Positions 32,613-43,465 of a stretch of 64,000 nt of DNA are shown here, in pieces (position 1 is the stretch's first letter; each line of letters begins with the position of its first letter). Source of the DNA: Amyelois transitella (lineage: Eukaryota; Arthropoda; Insecta; Lepidoptera; Pyralidae). The notes under the pieces are model-generated. The model ran no database searches. It was given only the letters and a program-made list of their open reading frames with translations, and was not told the origin of the DNA. The position numbers and the translations under genes are program-made. The DNA lies in assembly GCF_032362555.1 (NCBI RefSeq), contig NC_083536.1, positions 4,898,001 through 4,962,000 of the forward strand. The letters are read 5' to 3'.

Positions 32613-32888
32613 TTAACTGTCACAGCTGGTGACCCGCGAGCAAGCGACGTAGAGCTGTCCGTGTGAGAAGCAAATCGTCCTGAGGTCGACTCCGGCTGCT
32701 CCAAGTGTTTGACCTTGAGATTTGTTAATTGTCATCGCGAAACATATAGCCATTGGAAACTGTACACGCTTAATTTGAAATGGAAAATTGTTGGGAATGA
32801 GCGGAATGCGCGGTATAAAAACAATTTCACCCGCTGCACAACCAGTAAGAATTTTAGCTTCTACTATAATGTTATGAAGCGACACCAC
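32613..32888 (-). pseudogene. Helitron helicase C-terminal remnant
   Basis: 91-residue frame, the same tail as at 21521-21796 ([23 protein letters not shown]). Confidence 0.8.
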
Positions 32889-33699
32889 TTTAAGGCGGTC
32901 CCATTACAAAATGGAATGTCTACTTTTAGAGCAATTGTATGCGCGGGCAGTCCAGATGCCGAAAGTGAATTAAGGAACTATACCGAATAAGTACCGATGC
33001 TGCAAGCATCGGTACTATCTAATTTTGCCAGCGGCTACAATCACGTTATTTCTTAAATTCTCGTGGCGCCATCTCGTATCGGATGGTCAAAAAATAAATA
33101 TTTAAACCACGGGAACTAAATCAATGGTGAAATGGTAAGTACTGGCGTTACTACATGTGTGTTATTCCTGCTAATCTTGAGGAGCATGGCAACCGTCGCC
33201 GATGCGGGGCGCGTCAAACCCTACCTACATAAAAAAAAATTCTTCTCAAAGATGTGGTGAAACAGTAAGTGCTGGCGAAACTAAATCAATGAATAAAAGA
33301 AGTTTTAATTATATAATTAATTAAAAATTTTGCCAGCGGCTACAATTGTGTTATTTCTTAAATTCTCATGAGGCGCCATCTCGTATCGGGTGGGCAAAAA
33401 ATAAATATCTAAACCACGGGAACTAAATAAATAAACAAAGCATAATTAATTTAATCAATAAAATGCTATTTTTTCAATCATAATAAATATGATAATTAAA
33501 TATTTATAGATTTTTATATCGATTCAAAAATGACGAAGTTCCAAACAAACTTGCACCCCCTATTTCATCCCCTTGGTATAGAATTTCAGGATAAAAAGTA
33601 GCCTATATTCTAATCCAGGTTACTAACTATATCTGTGCCGAATTTCGTTCAGATCCGTTCGGTAGATTTTGCGTGATGCGCGTACAAACATACAGACAG

Positions 33700-33740
<41 letters not shown>

Positions 33741-34172
33741 AATTAAAAAAAAAATGTTTTGGCTTCTATTGACCCTAAAAAGACCCCTTACAATATTTTT
33801 TCTTAAATATCTTCAATAGAATAGAATAGAATAGAATAGAATAGATTTATTTTCAAAATTGGATACAAGGTATCACTTATTGACGTCACATAACTTAAAT
33901 CTAATTATAACTACTACCGCTTCCAAAGCGCATGTGTAGAAGAAGCGGCGGAACAAACTACACTGCAGCATTTTCATAGGACGTCAATTTACAAATATAG
34001 ATCTCTTAAATCTAAATCGTGGACGAATGCACATTGTCTACATTAAAAAACATGTATGAATGTAGAACTGATTATGTCAATACGAATATTTCGTCAAATA
34101 AAATAAATATAAAATAAAATATGTACATACTGTACAAATTATGTCCAGATCATGTCAAAAATACACAAGCAT

Positions 34173-37064
34173 TTAAGAGGCCATTATGTCCAGCTCGGGC
34201 CACACATGTTTATCATTAATATAATCATCCGTGCTGTAATAGGCTTTCCTACAAAGCTCAACTTTAATATACTGTTTGAATTTTCTATCATTCATTTCAA
34301 GAACACTTTTTGGTAATTTATTATAAAATCTTATACAATTAATAAGAAATGATTTCCCTACCTTAGCCAGCCGATGTGCTGGGATCGACAACTTGTAATT
34401 GTTCCGCAGTGATCTACTAGTACATTCACCTACTTTTTTGAAAGAGTCTAAGTTTTTCCTAACATGCATGATGTTATCGAATATGTATTGGGAGGGCAAA
34501 GTTAAAATATTTAGGTTTTTGAAAAAATCTCTAAGGGAATCTCTTTGTTTAAGACCGTAGATATATCGAATTGCCCTTTTTTGTAAAATGAAAATAGTTT
34601 GTATGTCTGCTGCTGATCCCCAAAGCAGTAGACCATATGACATTAAACTATGAAAATAACTAAAATATACTAGCTTAGCAGTTGCCACATCCGTCAAATG
34701 CCTAATACGACGAATAGCGTATGCTGCAGAACTAAGCCTTTTAGAAAGTTTTAAAATGTGAGCATGCCATTTCAAATTTGAATCTAATGTTATTCCTAAG
34801 AAAGTAGTACTATCAACAAAATCTAATCTTTTACTATTTATACTAATATCCACATTTGCCTGCCGCACATTGGGAAGTGTAAACTTAATGCATTGGGTCT
34901 TATTTGCATTTAACAGTAAGTTGTTGATTGTAAACCAGTTAGAGATGGCGGCTAAAGTGCTATTCACATCATCACAGATTTCGCTACGGCGGTTCATTTT
35001 AAAAATTAGTGACGTATCATCTGCAAACAACACGATGCCAGTCTGTTTCTCATTCATGCAAGGCAGGTCGTTGATATATATCAGAAAGAGAAAAGGTCCC
35101 AAAATGGAACCTTGCGGTACCCCAATTTTTACCGTCGCTCCTTTCGATTTTGAATTATTTAAATCTACCGTCTGTAATCTATCACTAAGATATGATTTAA
35201 TTAGTTTAACGGCAGCAGTATCGAACCCGTAATGAGCGAGCTTGAGCAGAAGAGTTCTATGATCTACGCAATCAAATGCTTTGGTCAGATCGCAAAACAC
35301 TCCGATGGCATCCTGTGAGTCTTCCCATGCATTGAGAATATGAGTGACAAGAGCCACACCTGCATCTGTTGTACATTTCCCCTCAGTAAAGCCGTATTGC
35401 TGACTATGAAATAATTTATTAGACTTAAAGTAACGCTGCATTTGATTAAGCATGATTCTCTCGAACACCTTGCTCAAAATTGGTAAAATTGAGATTGATC
35501 TATAATTACCAGGATCTGATTTTTCACCTTTCTTGAATAATGGAATTAGTTTACTATACTTCATTAAATTTGGAAATATCCCTTGGTCAACACAATTATT
35601 GAATATATAAGCTAAGTCCCCAGCTATAATATTTATAATATGACATATGACAACAACCGACATACCCCAATAATCCTCAGACTTTTTCAGATTAAGTTCT
35701 TTAAAGGTATTAATAATGTCAGTAGGGTCAATATTTAAGAATTTGAATTTGGAACTGCAAATGCTGACATTATTTTTAAGTAGAATTTCAGCTTCATTAG
35801 GGCATGAGTCAATATTAGAAGTTAATTCCAACGGTATATTTGTAAAAAAATGTTCAAATAAATTTACTATTTCTGTTGTAGAGGTAATTTTCCTATCATT
35901 AAATTTAATTTCATTAATATTGTCTTTAAAATTATTTCTACCAGTTTCCTTGTTTATAACACTCCAGGTTTCCTTTGTTTTGTTAGGAGCATTACTTATT
36001 TTGTTTTTAATGAACAAAGATTTTGCATGTAGACATACTTTTTTGAAAATTTTTGAATAATTCCTAACATGGTCTACGAAGCCGCTTTCAAATCGATACT
36101 GTTTTTGGGCATATAAATCGTACAAAGTCTTTCTACTTTTGTAGATGCCAACAGTAGCCCATTCACTGAATTTAAAGTTATTATTGCATTTCCGTTTCTT
36201 TTGTATAAATGTTTTAGAGTACGCGTCTGAAATGGTAGTAAATAACTTATTATAATGACCATTAGGATCGCTGCCCGTGTAAGTTACTGCGCAAATTTTA
36301 TTCTCTAAAGAACTTGTAAATTTATTGATTTTATGGGCTGTGATAGGTCTGCACATAATTAATCCATCACGTGTACTACGTTTAGTGGAAAAGGTAACTA
36401 ATTGACCGCAGTGATCAGAGGGTAATTTACTAAATACATTTTTATTATTTGGTTTTTGTTCACTAAAAACATTATCAATACATTTAGCAGATGTGGCAGT
36501 GAAGCGGGTTGGTTCCAAGAAGGCATTATCTAAGTTAAAACATTTAAATAGGTTAAGAAACTGTATTGTCACTGTGGAGCTAACTAATATGTCAATGTTA
36601 AAATCACCGCAAACAACTACTTTCTTATTACTTTTTGTCGCTACTATTAGAACTTCCTCCATTACATTCAGGAAATCCATAATACTACTGTTGGGTGGAC
36701 TATAAATACAAATAACAATGTGTTCCTCAAGCTCGGCACAAGATACCTCAACACAGCGCTCAAGAGAAAGTCTGACTATGTCATGGCGCTCCTTACAGCG
36801 ATGACCATTTTTAACATATATTACTGAACCGCCTCTGATTGCAGACCCTCTCCTGAAGCAGCTCACCGCATTAAAATTGTTAAGACTGGGCATCAGCTCA
36901 CCCTCCAAGATCCAATGCTCAGTCAAACACGCCATATTAACATCCATTTTTTCATTAAATAGATCAATAATAAGTTCTTTGCCAGGAAGGCCCTGTATAT
37001 TTTGGTGTACAATTTTTAATTCATTTGTCCTTCCTTTTGTCCTGTGGTTTAGTTTAAACCACAT
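34173..37064 (-). CDS. LINE ORF2: endonuclease-reverse transcriptase
   Basis: 963 residues without a stop, the expected length. N-terminal apurinic-type endonuclease: HQNIQGLPGK, CLTEHWI, VVCGDFNID and the final SDHCGQ. Reverse transcriptase: PLFKKGEKSDPGNYR, QYGFTEGKCTTDA, FCDLTKAFDCVDH (catalytic Asp), VPQGSILGPFLFLIYINDL and the catalytic FADD in VLFADDTSL. A C-terminal region follows. It nicks target DNA and copies the element RNA on site. The frame overlaps the end of ORF1 by 16 bases, suggesting coupled translation. With all motifs present, this copy may still be able to work if ORF1 and 5' UTR were complete. Confidence 0.9.
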   Translation of the reverse strand: MWFKLNHRTKGRTNELKIVHQNIQGLPGKELIIDLFNEKMDVNMACLTEHWILEGELMPSLNNFNAVSCFRRGSAIRGGSVIYVKNGHRCKERHDIVRLSLERCVEVSCAELEEHIVICIYSPPNSSIMDFLNVMEEVLIVATKSNKKVVVCGDFNIDILVSSTVTIQFLNLFKCFNLDNAFLEPTRFTATSAKCIDNVFSEQKPNNKNVFSKLPSDHCGQLVTFSTKRSTRDGLIMCRPITAHKINKFTSSLENKICAVTYTGSDPNGHYNKLFTTISDAYSKTFIQKKRKCNNNFKFSEWATVGIYKSRKTLYDLYAQKQYRFESGFVDHVRNYSKIFKKVCLHAKSLFIKNKISNAPNKTKETWSVINKETGRNNFKDNINEIKFNDRKITSTTEIVNLFEHFFTNIPLELTSNIDSCPNEAEILLKNNVSICSSKFKFLNIDPTDIINTFKELNLKKSEDYWGMSVVVICHIINIIAGDLAYIFNNCVDQGIFPNLMKYSKLIPLFKKGEKSDPGNYRSISILPILSKVFERIMLNQMQRYFKSNKLFHSQQYGFTEGKCTTDAGVALVTHILNAWEDSQDAIGVFCDLTKAFDCVDHRTLLLKLAHYGFDTAAVKLIKSYLSDRLQTVDLNNSKSKGATVKIGVPQGSILGPFLFLIYINDLPCMNEKQTGIVLFADDTSLIFKMNRRSEICDDVNSTLAAISNWFTINNLLLNANKTQCIKFTLPNVRQANVDISINSKRLDFVDSTTFLGITLDSNLKWHAHILKLSKRLSSAAYAIRRIRHLTDVATAKLVYFSYFHSLMSYGLLLWGSAADIQTIFILQKRAIRYIYGLKQRDSLRDFFKNLNILTLPSQYIFDNIMHVRKNLDSFKKVGECTSRSLRNNYKLSIPAHRLAKVGKSFLINCIRFYNKLPKSVLEMNDRKFKQYIKVELCRKAYYSTDDYINDKHVWPELDIMAS

Positions 37065-37672
37065 GTAGCGTCCACAGAATCATCATTACAAAAATTTGAT
37101 GATTCTGTCGATTTTGTCAGATTTTGTAAACAATGTAGTTTACCACAATGTAAACTCGTCCATTCTTTTATGTTATTTGCTATCAAAGTAGCAATTCTTT
37201 TTTTATAAAGTCGAGAAAGATAAATATTATCTTTAGTCAAAAAACAATTTTTTATGAACAAATTTGTATCAAAAAATACAAACTTGTCATGACGACATGA
37301 CATATTATGAACAATATTGTTCATCAAATGAATAAATTTATTCTTCTTTGGCGTCTGACAACTTATATAGGGAAAAGCACAAAAAATTATTTTACCTACA
37401 TTTAAATTATTCAGAGTTCCTAGACCCTGAATAAGGTCTTGTTTACTAATATTTAAACTGTTTCCAACCATTATAACAATTGTAGATGTGTTGCTCAATT
37501 GTGTGTTTTTTATACAATTAATAATTTGTGAGTAGTTGGAATTGGGTAGACAATAATTTATTATATTTGATAAATTCTCACTAAACAGTTTACCCATGTT
37601 GCGTCCTATGCTGTCTGAAAAAATGACTGTGTTCTGGGGGCTACACATATCAACACCGACACTCTCCGGCAT
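37049..37672 (-). CDS. LINE ORF1 with SGNH esterase-like domain (5' truncated)
   Basis: 207 residues. TVIFSDSIGRNMG resembles block I (GDS) of SGNH hydrolases. IVIMVGNSLN resembles block III (GxND, here GNS). DKFVFFDTNLFIKN...LTKDNIYLSRLYKKRIATLIANNI matches the block V region, but the expected DxxH is DNIY. ORF1 proteins of many CR1 elements carry such an esterase domain after a zinc finger. The zinc finger is missing, as the element starts eight bases upstream of this frame. Confidence 0.6.
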   Translation of the reverse strand: MPESVGVDMCSPQNTVIFSDSIGRNMGKLFSENLSNIINYCLPNSNYSQIINCIKNTQLSNTSTIVIMVGNSLNISKQDLIQGLGTLNNLNVGKIIFCAFPYISCQTPKKNKFIHLMNNIVHNMSCRHDKFVFFDTNLFIKNCFLTKDNIYLSRLYKKRIATLIANNIKEWTSLHCGKLHCLQNLTKSTESSNFCNDDSVDATCGLN

Positions 37673-38112
37673 ACTATCAGATGTACAGACAATGTTCAGT
37701 TACAGTTTTATTATATGTATGGATGTATGGATTAAAAATTTTGCCAGCGGCTACAATTGTGTTATGTCTTAAATTCTCATAAGGCGCCATCTCGTATCGG
37801 GTGGGCAAAAAATAAATATCTAAACCACGGGAACTAAATAAATATTTACAAAGCATAATTAATTTAATCAATAAAATGCTATTTTTTCAATCATAATAAA
37901 TATGATAACTAATTATTTAAAGATTTTTATATCGATTCAAAAATGACGAAGTTCCAAACAAACTTGCACCCCCTATTTCATCCCCTTGGTATAGAATTTC
38001 AGGATAAAAAGTAGCCTATATTCTAATCCAGGTTACTAACTATATCTGTGCCGAATTTCGTTCAGATCCGTTCGGTAGATTTTGCGTGATGCGCGTACAA
38101 ACATACAGACAG

Positions 38113-38153
<41 letters not shown>

Positions 38154-38650
38154 AATTAAAAAAAAAATGTTTTGGCTTCTATTGACCCTTAAAAGACCCC
38201 TTACAATATTTTTTCTTAAATATCTTCAATGTACAGACAATGTTCAGTTACAGTTTTATTATATGTATGGATTAAAAATTTTGCCAGCGGCTACAATTGT
38301 GTTATTTCTTAAATTCTCATGAGGCGCCATCTCGTATCGGGTGGGCAAAAAATAAATATCTAAACCACGGGAACTAAATAAATAAACAAAGCATAATTAA
38401 TTTAATCAATAAAATGCTAATTTTTCAATCATAATAAATATGATAATTAAATATTTATAGATTTTGATATCGATTCAAAAATGACGAAGTTCCAAACAAA
38501 CTTGCACCCCCTATTTCATCCCCTTGGTATAGAATTTCAGGATAAAAAGTAGCCTATATTCTAATCCAGGTTACTAACTATATCTGTGCCGAATTTCGTT
38601 CAGATCCGTTCGGTAGATTTTGCGTGATGCGCGTACAAACATACAGACAG

Positions 38651-38691
<41 letters not shown>

Positions 38692-38809
38692 AATTTTAAA
38701 AAAAATGTTTTGGCTTCTATTGACCCTTAAAAGACCCCTTACAATATTTTTTCTTAAATATCTTCAATGTACAGACAATGTTCAGTTACAGTTTTATTAT
38801 ATGTATGGA

Positions 38810-38828
38810 TACCTCTTCCCTTCTTCAT
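38810..38828 (-). pseudogene. phospholipase A2 gene, start codon side
   Basis: ATG at 38828 and the next five codons, basic, run into the Helitron 5' end at 38809. The phase agrees with the main part at 32060-31867. It lies 46 bases downstream of the integrase stop, in keeping with the dense packing of the cluster. Confidence 0.6.
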
Positions 38829-38873
38829 AGATATTCTTAAAATGAAGATATTTATTATGACGCTCACTTTATA

Positions 38874-39807
38874 TTACAATAGTAATGCATTCTTGTCCAC
38901 CCAACTATTTTCTTTTTCACTTAAACCTAACCACTTTACATAAAGTTTATGACCTTTACGTTTAATAACTCTTTCAATAAGATAAAGTTCTGGAAATTTC
39001 GTTTTTTGTAATTCACATTCATAAAAAGCTCCCAAAATTTCCTGTTTATGTTTGTTTTCTAATAGGTATGTTGGTGGATTCGTATCATTTACCTTGACAA
39101 TAACGAATATTTCTGTCAACCAGTTGGGAGTGTATCCTTTATAAAAATCACCTTTAAATTTACTTATCCGAACACTATCACCAACGTGGAACTTAGGCTT
39201 GCGATATATAACTCGCTTTTGTGCACGCAATTTGTTACATCTAGCATGTATCTGGTTTACTTTATTTACGTCGACTGGTTTAAATTTAGTAGTACGGTGA
39301 GTAGTATTGTTATATTTTTCTACAACGGAATTTAAATTTGGTCCTAACCATTTATAACAACCATACAAACTAAACATTTTGTAAAGATAACATTTTATTG
39401 TACGAATAACTCTTTCCACAATAGAAGCTTTTTTTGGTGGAGTAGGTGGAATAATGATTAATGTCATATTTCTTACACAATTTATTAAAAGCATCATTAT
39501 AAAATTCTTTGCCTAAATCAGTTTGTAAATTTATAGGTTTTCGTTTTGAACGAGATAAAATTTCAAACATTGCTTTTGTCACACATTTTTTGTTTTTTGA
39601 TTTTATAGGATATGCCCACACATATTTTGTAAAAGTATCTATTACAACTAAAACATATTTATATCCTTTGTTAAAATAAGAATATTTCTGAAAAGCAATA
39701 AGATCAGCTTGCCATAAGTCGTCTATTCCTTTTATAATTGTAAATCGACGAGGAAAATTTCTTCTTGCTGCTTTATGAATTTCATCCACTATGTTTTTTT
39801 TGCTCAT
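38874..39807 (-). pseudogene. retroviral-type integrase with chromodomain, frameshifted
   Basis: Integrase of the Polinton/adintovirus kind. The first frame from 39807 has DLWQADLIAFQKYS (first Asp), VLVVIDTFTKYVWAYP and NLQTDLGKEFYND (second Asp). A shift near 39430-39480 leads to PPKKASIVERVIRT (Glu), TTHRTTKFKPVDV and a linker FHVGDSVRISK. The C-terminal YLIERVIKRKGHKLYVKWLGLSEKENSWVD is a chromodomain, which can guide integration to modified histones. All three DDE residues are present; only the frame is broken. Confidence 0.85.
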
Positions 39808-39816
39808 TGTGTTGGT

Positions 39817-40161
39817 TCAATTTAAGTTCATCAAATTATCTATTTCTTGTTTTGTATAAAACGATTTTGGACAAACGGTCTGATGTAGCTTTTTCCATTT
39901 TTTTTTAAATATACTTGTATATTATCATTAACCACTCTTATTTCTTTTCTTAACTCTTGTAGTATATTATCGACGTATGCTTTGTTCACTGCTTCATCGG
40001 CTTCATTTGGAGATGAAAGATGAATTAGATTCTTTTAATTTAGATGTTTTCAAATCATAGTGTCCAGCATCAGTTTTCACCAATGTATCGTTTAAAGTGT
40101 CGATAAATTCCAATAATTGCAAACGTTTATGGACGTGATGACCGAACTTATCTACATTCAT
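39817..40161 (-). pseudogene. small helical protein of the virus-like element, frameshifted
   Basis: ATG at 40161 opens MNVDKFGHHVHKRLQL and a helical region to a stop near 39998. In other frames EAVNKAYVDNILQELRKEI and TKQEIDNLMNLN continue it to 39817. Heptad-like spacing suggests a coiled coil, perhaps a fibre or trimerising part (inference). I recognise this start as typical of insect Polinton-like clusters but know no function. It lies between the DUF8207-like gene and the integrase. Confidence 0.5.
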
Positions 40162-40175
40162 TGCTGTCTAGATGA

Positions 40176-41174
40176 TTAGAGATCTCGAATTATACTGCTC
40201 ATTTTCTGTGGCGATAGCTGTTTATGTTCTATATTTATAATTCCAGCTTCTCGTAATTCTTCTATGACTGCAATAATTTCATTATCTACACCACTATTGC
40301 CAGCCGCTCGTGATCCTAACAACAATTTTAATCGTTCTACCAGTTCGTTGGGATCATCCCAATAAACATAATCAGTATATTTTTTTACTTTTTTCAGAAG
40401 TGGAATACCTTTTCCTTGAGGGAGACTTTCTACACTTGAAGTCATATTTTTTGAGAATTTTAATAAAGGCTTAATGACATTAATGTATTTAAAACCTTTG
40501 TTACTGTTTATAGGTTTAGATGACTCATAATTACGTCGATGTGCATTAGTATCAATTAGTAACAATTTATAATTTTGCAAGTCCTCCTCTCTGACTTTTT
40601 CTAGATCAGGTTTCCTTTTAAATAGTAACTCTCTTAAACCATCTGTCTTCTTTAAAATTCGAGTTCCTATTTTCAGAATGTTATCATTATCGAAACCACG
40701 AATATTGCCAAGCATTAGTTTTCCCCGCTCATGTCTTACTCCAAAAGGTATAGCATCCATTACTTCTGATGATGTAGACCACGACAAAGTTTGACGATTA
40801 TCTGGAGAAGACGCAATAGATTTGAACGAACCTTCACTGACATTATGATCTTCAGAAGGTGTGGAAGTTAAGGTTTTGTTGTAATTATTAGGAAAGTCGC
40901 TTTCAGAAACAGTGTCATTCGATTCTTCATTGGATGAATAAGACGATGTACTTTCATTTTTACATTTTTTCCCAACAGAGGGAATGTAATTATTTTCATT
41001 CTCAACCCACTTTTCATTATTTTTATTGGCTATCAAATTAAGGGGATCAACAATAGGTTTGAAAATTTTCTCCAGTGCCATATTATTTACGTTTTTTGTG
41101 TCGTTAATCATCCCCACTTTTCTTTTAACAGCTGCTGCTGACTTAACTATTTGTTTTTTAAATGTTTTTTCCAT
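40176..41174 (-). CDS. DUF8207-like protein of the virus-like element
   Basis: Intact 332-residue frame. The N-terminal half is Ser/Asn-rich and probably disordered. The middle has AIPFGVRHERGKLMLGN and LRELLFKRKPD. The C-terminal half holds the conserved block KKYTDYVYWDDPNELVERL and LLGSRAAGNSGVDNEI, which I know as the hallmark of DUF8207 proteins found beside integrase and capsid genes in arthropod elements. Function unknown; position and conservation suggest a structural or assembly role. No frame lesion, unlike its neighbours. Confidence 0.65.
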   Translation of the reverse strand: MEKTFKKQIVKSAAAVKRKVGMINDTKNVNNMALEKIFKPIVDPLNLIANKNNEKWVENENNYIPSVGKKCKNESTSSYSSNEESNDTVSESDFPNNYNKTLTSTPSEDHNVSEGSFKSIASSPDNRQTLSWSTSSEVMDAIPFGVRHERGKLMLGNIRGFDNDNILKIGTRILKKTDGLRELLFKRKPDLEKVREEDLQNYKLLLIDTNAHRRNYESSKPINSNKGFKYINVIKPLLKFSKNMTSSVESLPQGKGIPLLKKVKKYTDYVYWDDPNELVERLKLLLGSRAAGNSGVDNEIIAVIEELREAGIINIEHKQLSPQKMSSIIRDL

Positions 41175-41253
41175 TTTTCTGCTTGATATTGTGTTCAGTC
41201 GCAGATCACACTTTAAAGTGGCCTTTCATTATCACTACATTGTATTAAGTATG

Positions 41254-41532
41254 TTAATCTAGAACTATAAAAGTGTCAAATGCTGACCTATAACATCCTT
41301 TGTTTTTATCACAATCCTTATTAATAACAAGATAAATAAAAGGCTTTTTCCAAACTTTTGAACACATTTCACGAAATTGATTCCATGACATATCAGACCC
41401 AACATGCTCATCATAAACATGTTTCAAATTAATGTCATCTTGTTTAAATAATACAATCAAATTGGAATTGTCTCTCACTAGTTGTTTAGGTATTTTTGTA
41501 TATGTTTTTTATGTTTGATTAATATAAAAACA
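41254..41532 (-). pseudogene. packaging ATPase, C-terminal part
   Basis: RDNSNLIVLFKQDDINLKHVYDEHV, then FREMCSKVW and KPFIYLVINKD, the end of an A32/FtsK-like genome-packaging ATPase of Polinton type; stop at 41254. A stop in frame lies close to the junction with the inserted LINE (41540-49371). The N-terminal part with Walker motifs is at 49788-49379. Confidence 0.7.
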
Positions 41533-41539
41533 ATCAATT
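41533..41539. repeat. target-site duplication of LINE, left copy
   Basis: ATCAATT here and at 49372-49378 flank the LINE that splits the ATPase gene. The right copy abuts the ATCT tail, so one or two bases are ambiguous. Confidence 0.6.
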
Positions 41540-41870
41540 AGGGTGCGCTTCTTAACGTACCGGACGTGTTAATGAAGCTCGTGTGTTTATAAATTTTAAA
41601 TGTGGTGTTTCCTGAAAGTTGAGTAGTTGAACTTCGATAACCAGATTTCTAACTTTATAATTGTGTGTTTCGTGTTTATTTCGTAAATGATTGGATGAAA
41701 CTGGCTGTGTAAAGTGGAAAACATTTAATACAAATTCAATGAACAAAGTGTATATGCAGTGACGGTGAGGTAGATGAAAGATAAATCATCGCTGAAATCA
41801 TCAAGTGACTCATAATCTTGCAGTGAACGTTTAGTATTACATTGAAACTTTCGTCACTTGTAAATTAACC

Positions 41871-41941
41871 GCAGTTGGCTGTGCGGAAAAGTGCACGGCT
41901 GAGACGTGCGTTAATAATCACCGGTTCAAATCCCGCTCGAC
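41871..41941 (+). ncRNA. tRNA-Ser(UGA)-like segment in LINE 5' region
   Basis: The sequence can fold with a 5-bp anticodon stem GCACG/CGTGC around loop GCTGAGA (anticodon TGA), an acceptor remnant AGTTG/CGACT and a B-box-like GGTTCAAATCC. An A-box-like TGGCTGTGCGG lies upstream and a T6 run follows at 41944. The T stem is mispaired, so it is not a working tRNA. It lies 80 bases before ORF1 of a LINE, where it could act as, or derive from, a Pol III promoter. Confidence 0.4.
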
Positions 41942-42023
41942 TCTTTTTTATTTTTTCCTTTCTAATTTTATTTTTATCTCATTCACGACTTACCCTGTTC
42001 GTTTTCAAGTGTTGTGACTCAAA

Positions 42024-43183
42024 ATGGAGATCAATAATAATTGTGCCGGCTGCCTAAAACCGATTGAAAAGGGCCAATTCTTAATATGCTGTTCTTGTAA
42101 GAAGAAATACGACCTTATTTGTGCAAATGTATCGGAGCAGCGTTTCTATAATACTCTGACACACGAGCACAGAGCATCCTGGAAATGTCCATTGTGCATA
42201 TGCAAGCTGCCCAGGTCGGATAACACCAATACACCCGTTCGAGGTTCGGAAAATGGTGTGACGCAGCGTCGCGGGGCAGCGGTAGACAGTCCTCGGGAGC
42301 GGCCGGCGATGCTGCTTATATCATCTGACCTCAACAACACAGCTCTTAATGATACGCTGGACATCGCAGATACCCAGATGTTGTTCCTCGAGCTTCGTCA
42401 GTTTCGGGAGGAGTACAGGGAGGATAGGAGTATTGATAGGGCGCATATGAGGATGCTAGCGGAGTCTCTGGACAGGATTACGATGAGACTTGATGAGAAT
42501 GATAAGAAAGTTGAACAACTACAAGTGCGTGTTGAGAGCCTTGAGAATCTGGTAGGAAGGCAAACTATGGAACGCGAGACTGTGACTGATGAGGTTGAGA
42601 AATCCTTGCTAAATACTATAGCAGATTTAAAGTCCGAAATTAATGATCGTAATCAGGACCACTTGCTCAATGACGTTGAAATCACCTGTGTGGAGCATCC
42701 TGGAGAGAGCCTGCCTCATATCGCTATCACACTCGCTGAAAAGCTAGGAGTCAAACTCGTTTGCGAGGACCTCGTCGACGTGTCACGTGTGGGTTCTCCC
42801 GCAGTGACTCTGGACGTCGCTGCGACAACTTCGCCGCCGCGCCCCAGACCGATTGTCGTACGGCTAGCACGTCGAGCACTCCGAGATCAGTTGCTGAAGG
42901 CAGCACGTGTTCGCCGTGGCGCCACTACCGAAGGGACGGGCCTTCCTTCCCCCCGCGCAGATTTTATGTCAATGAGCGCCTGACTAAATTAAACAGGCAA
43001 TTATTTCGACGAGCGCGTGAGTTGGCGACTTTGCACAAATGGCGTTACGTCTGGACTCGAGATGGCCGAATCTACGTACGGCAGTATCAATCACCCGATG
43101 TGCCGCGGCATCGTCTGCGCAATGAACAGGATATCATGCGGGTTTTTGGGCTGGAAACAATTCGCGCTACTGAAAGCACATAA
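42024..43183 (+). pseudogene. LINE ORF1: PHD finger, coiled coil, RNA-binding region
   Basis: Starts CAGCLKPIEKGQFLICCSCKKKYDLICANV, then WKCPLCICK: a Cys-rich PHD-like finger (about residues 8-58). A linker, a coiled coil (residues 125-205, MLAESLDRITMRLDENDKKVEQ) and the RRM-like region follow. After a shift near 42950 the C-terminal part in another frame (FYVNERLTKLNRQLFRRARELA, RDGRIYVRQ) ends at 43183. This is the nucleic-acid chaperone of the LINE. One frame lesion makes it inactive as it stands. Confidence 0.7.
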
Positions 43184-43465
43184 ACGGGGCTTCGACTACT
43201 TCCTTGCCTCATTTAATCTGTCTTGTTCGTTTGCCTTCCTCCATTATCGTTGGATGTTTGTGTTGTATTTTATTTATACTGTTTTTGACATACTTCCGGT
43301 CGCTGGTTTAGTTGTGCTTAACACTTACCGGAGTATGGCGTTCTCGTTCACTCATCCATCTTTATGTACTAAAAAGAAATTGTTTTCCATGTTAACAATC
43401 ACTGCTTTTAGTGAGGATTTTTTCTTTGAATTTGTCTTGTTATTAACATTTAATTGCTGCTGCTA

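Larger units (their letters stand above)
33819..37680 (-). mobile_element. non-LTR retrotransposon, CR1-like, near complete
   Basis: Minus-strand LINE with an esterase-like ORF1, a full EN-RT ORF2 and a 3' tail of five ATTCT units (33819-33845 as AGAAT on plus). It is inserted into Hel-B between CTTCAAT and GTACAG with at most a 2-base AT duplication. Esterase ORF1 plus short microsatellite tail fits the CR1/L2 group; the exact clade is unsettled. 5' end probably truncated inside ORF1. A second, 5'-truncated copy starts at 56885. Confidence 0.8.
32061..38809 (-). mobile_element. Hel-B::Lep1 block with stacked 5' ends
   Basis: 3' CTAG at 32064-32061 followed by T; outermost 5' TC at 38809 preceded by A. 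Two incomplete 5' parts (38809 to about 38272 and 38271 to about 37732) precede a complete element starting near 37731/37723. That element is interrupted by a LINE (33819-37680) and continues through the palindrome (about 32991-33017), the helicase tail and the Lep1-type 3' end. The block sits in codon 7 of the PLA2 gene at a clean A|T site. Confidence 0.8.

Noticed and set aside
38086-38322. Frames rich in QTDRQTDR near Helitron 5' ends
   Set aside because: Translation of the GACA microsatellite.
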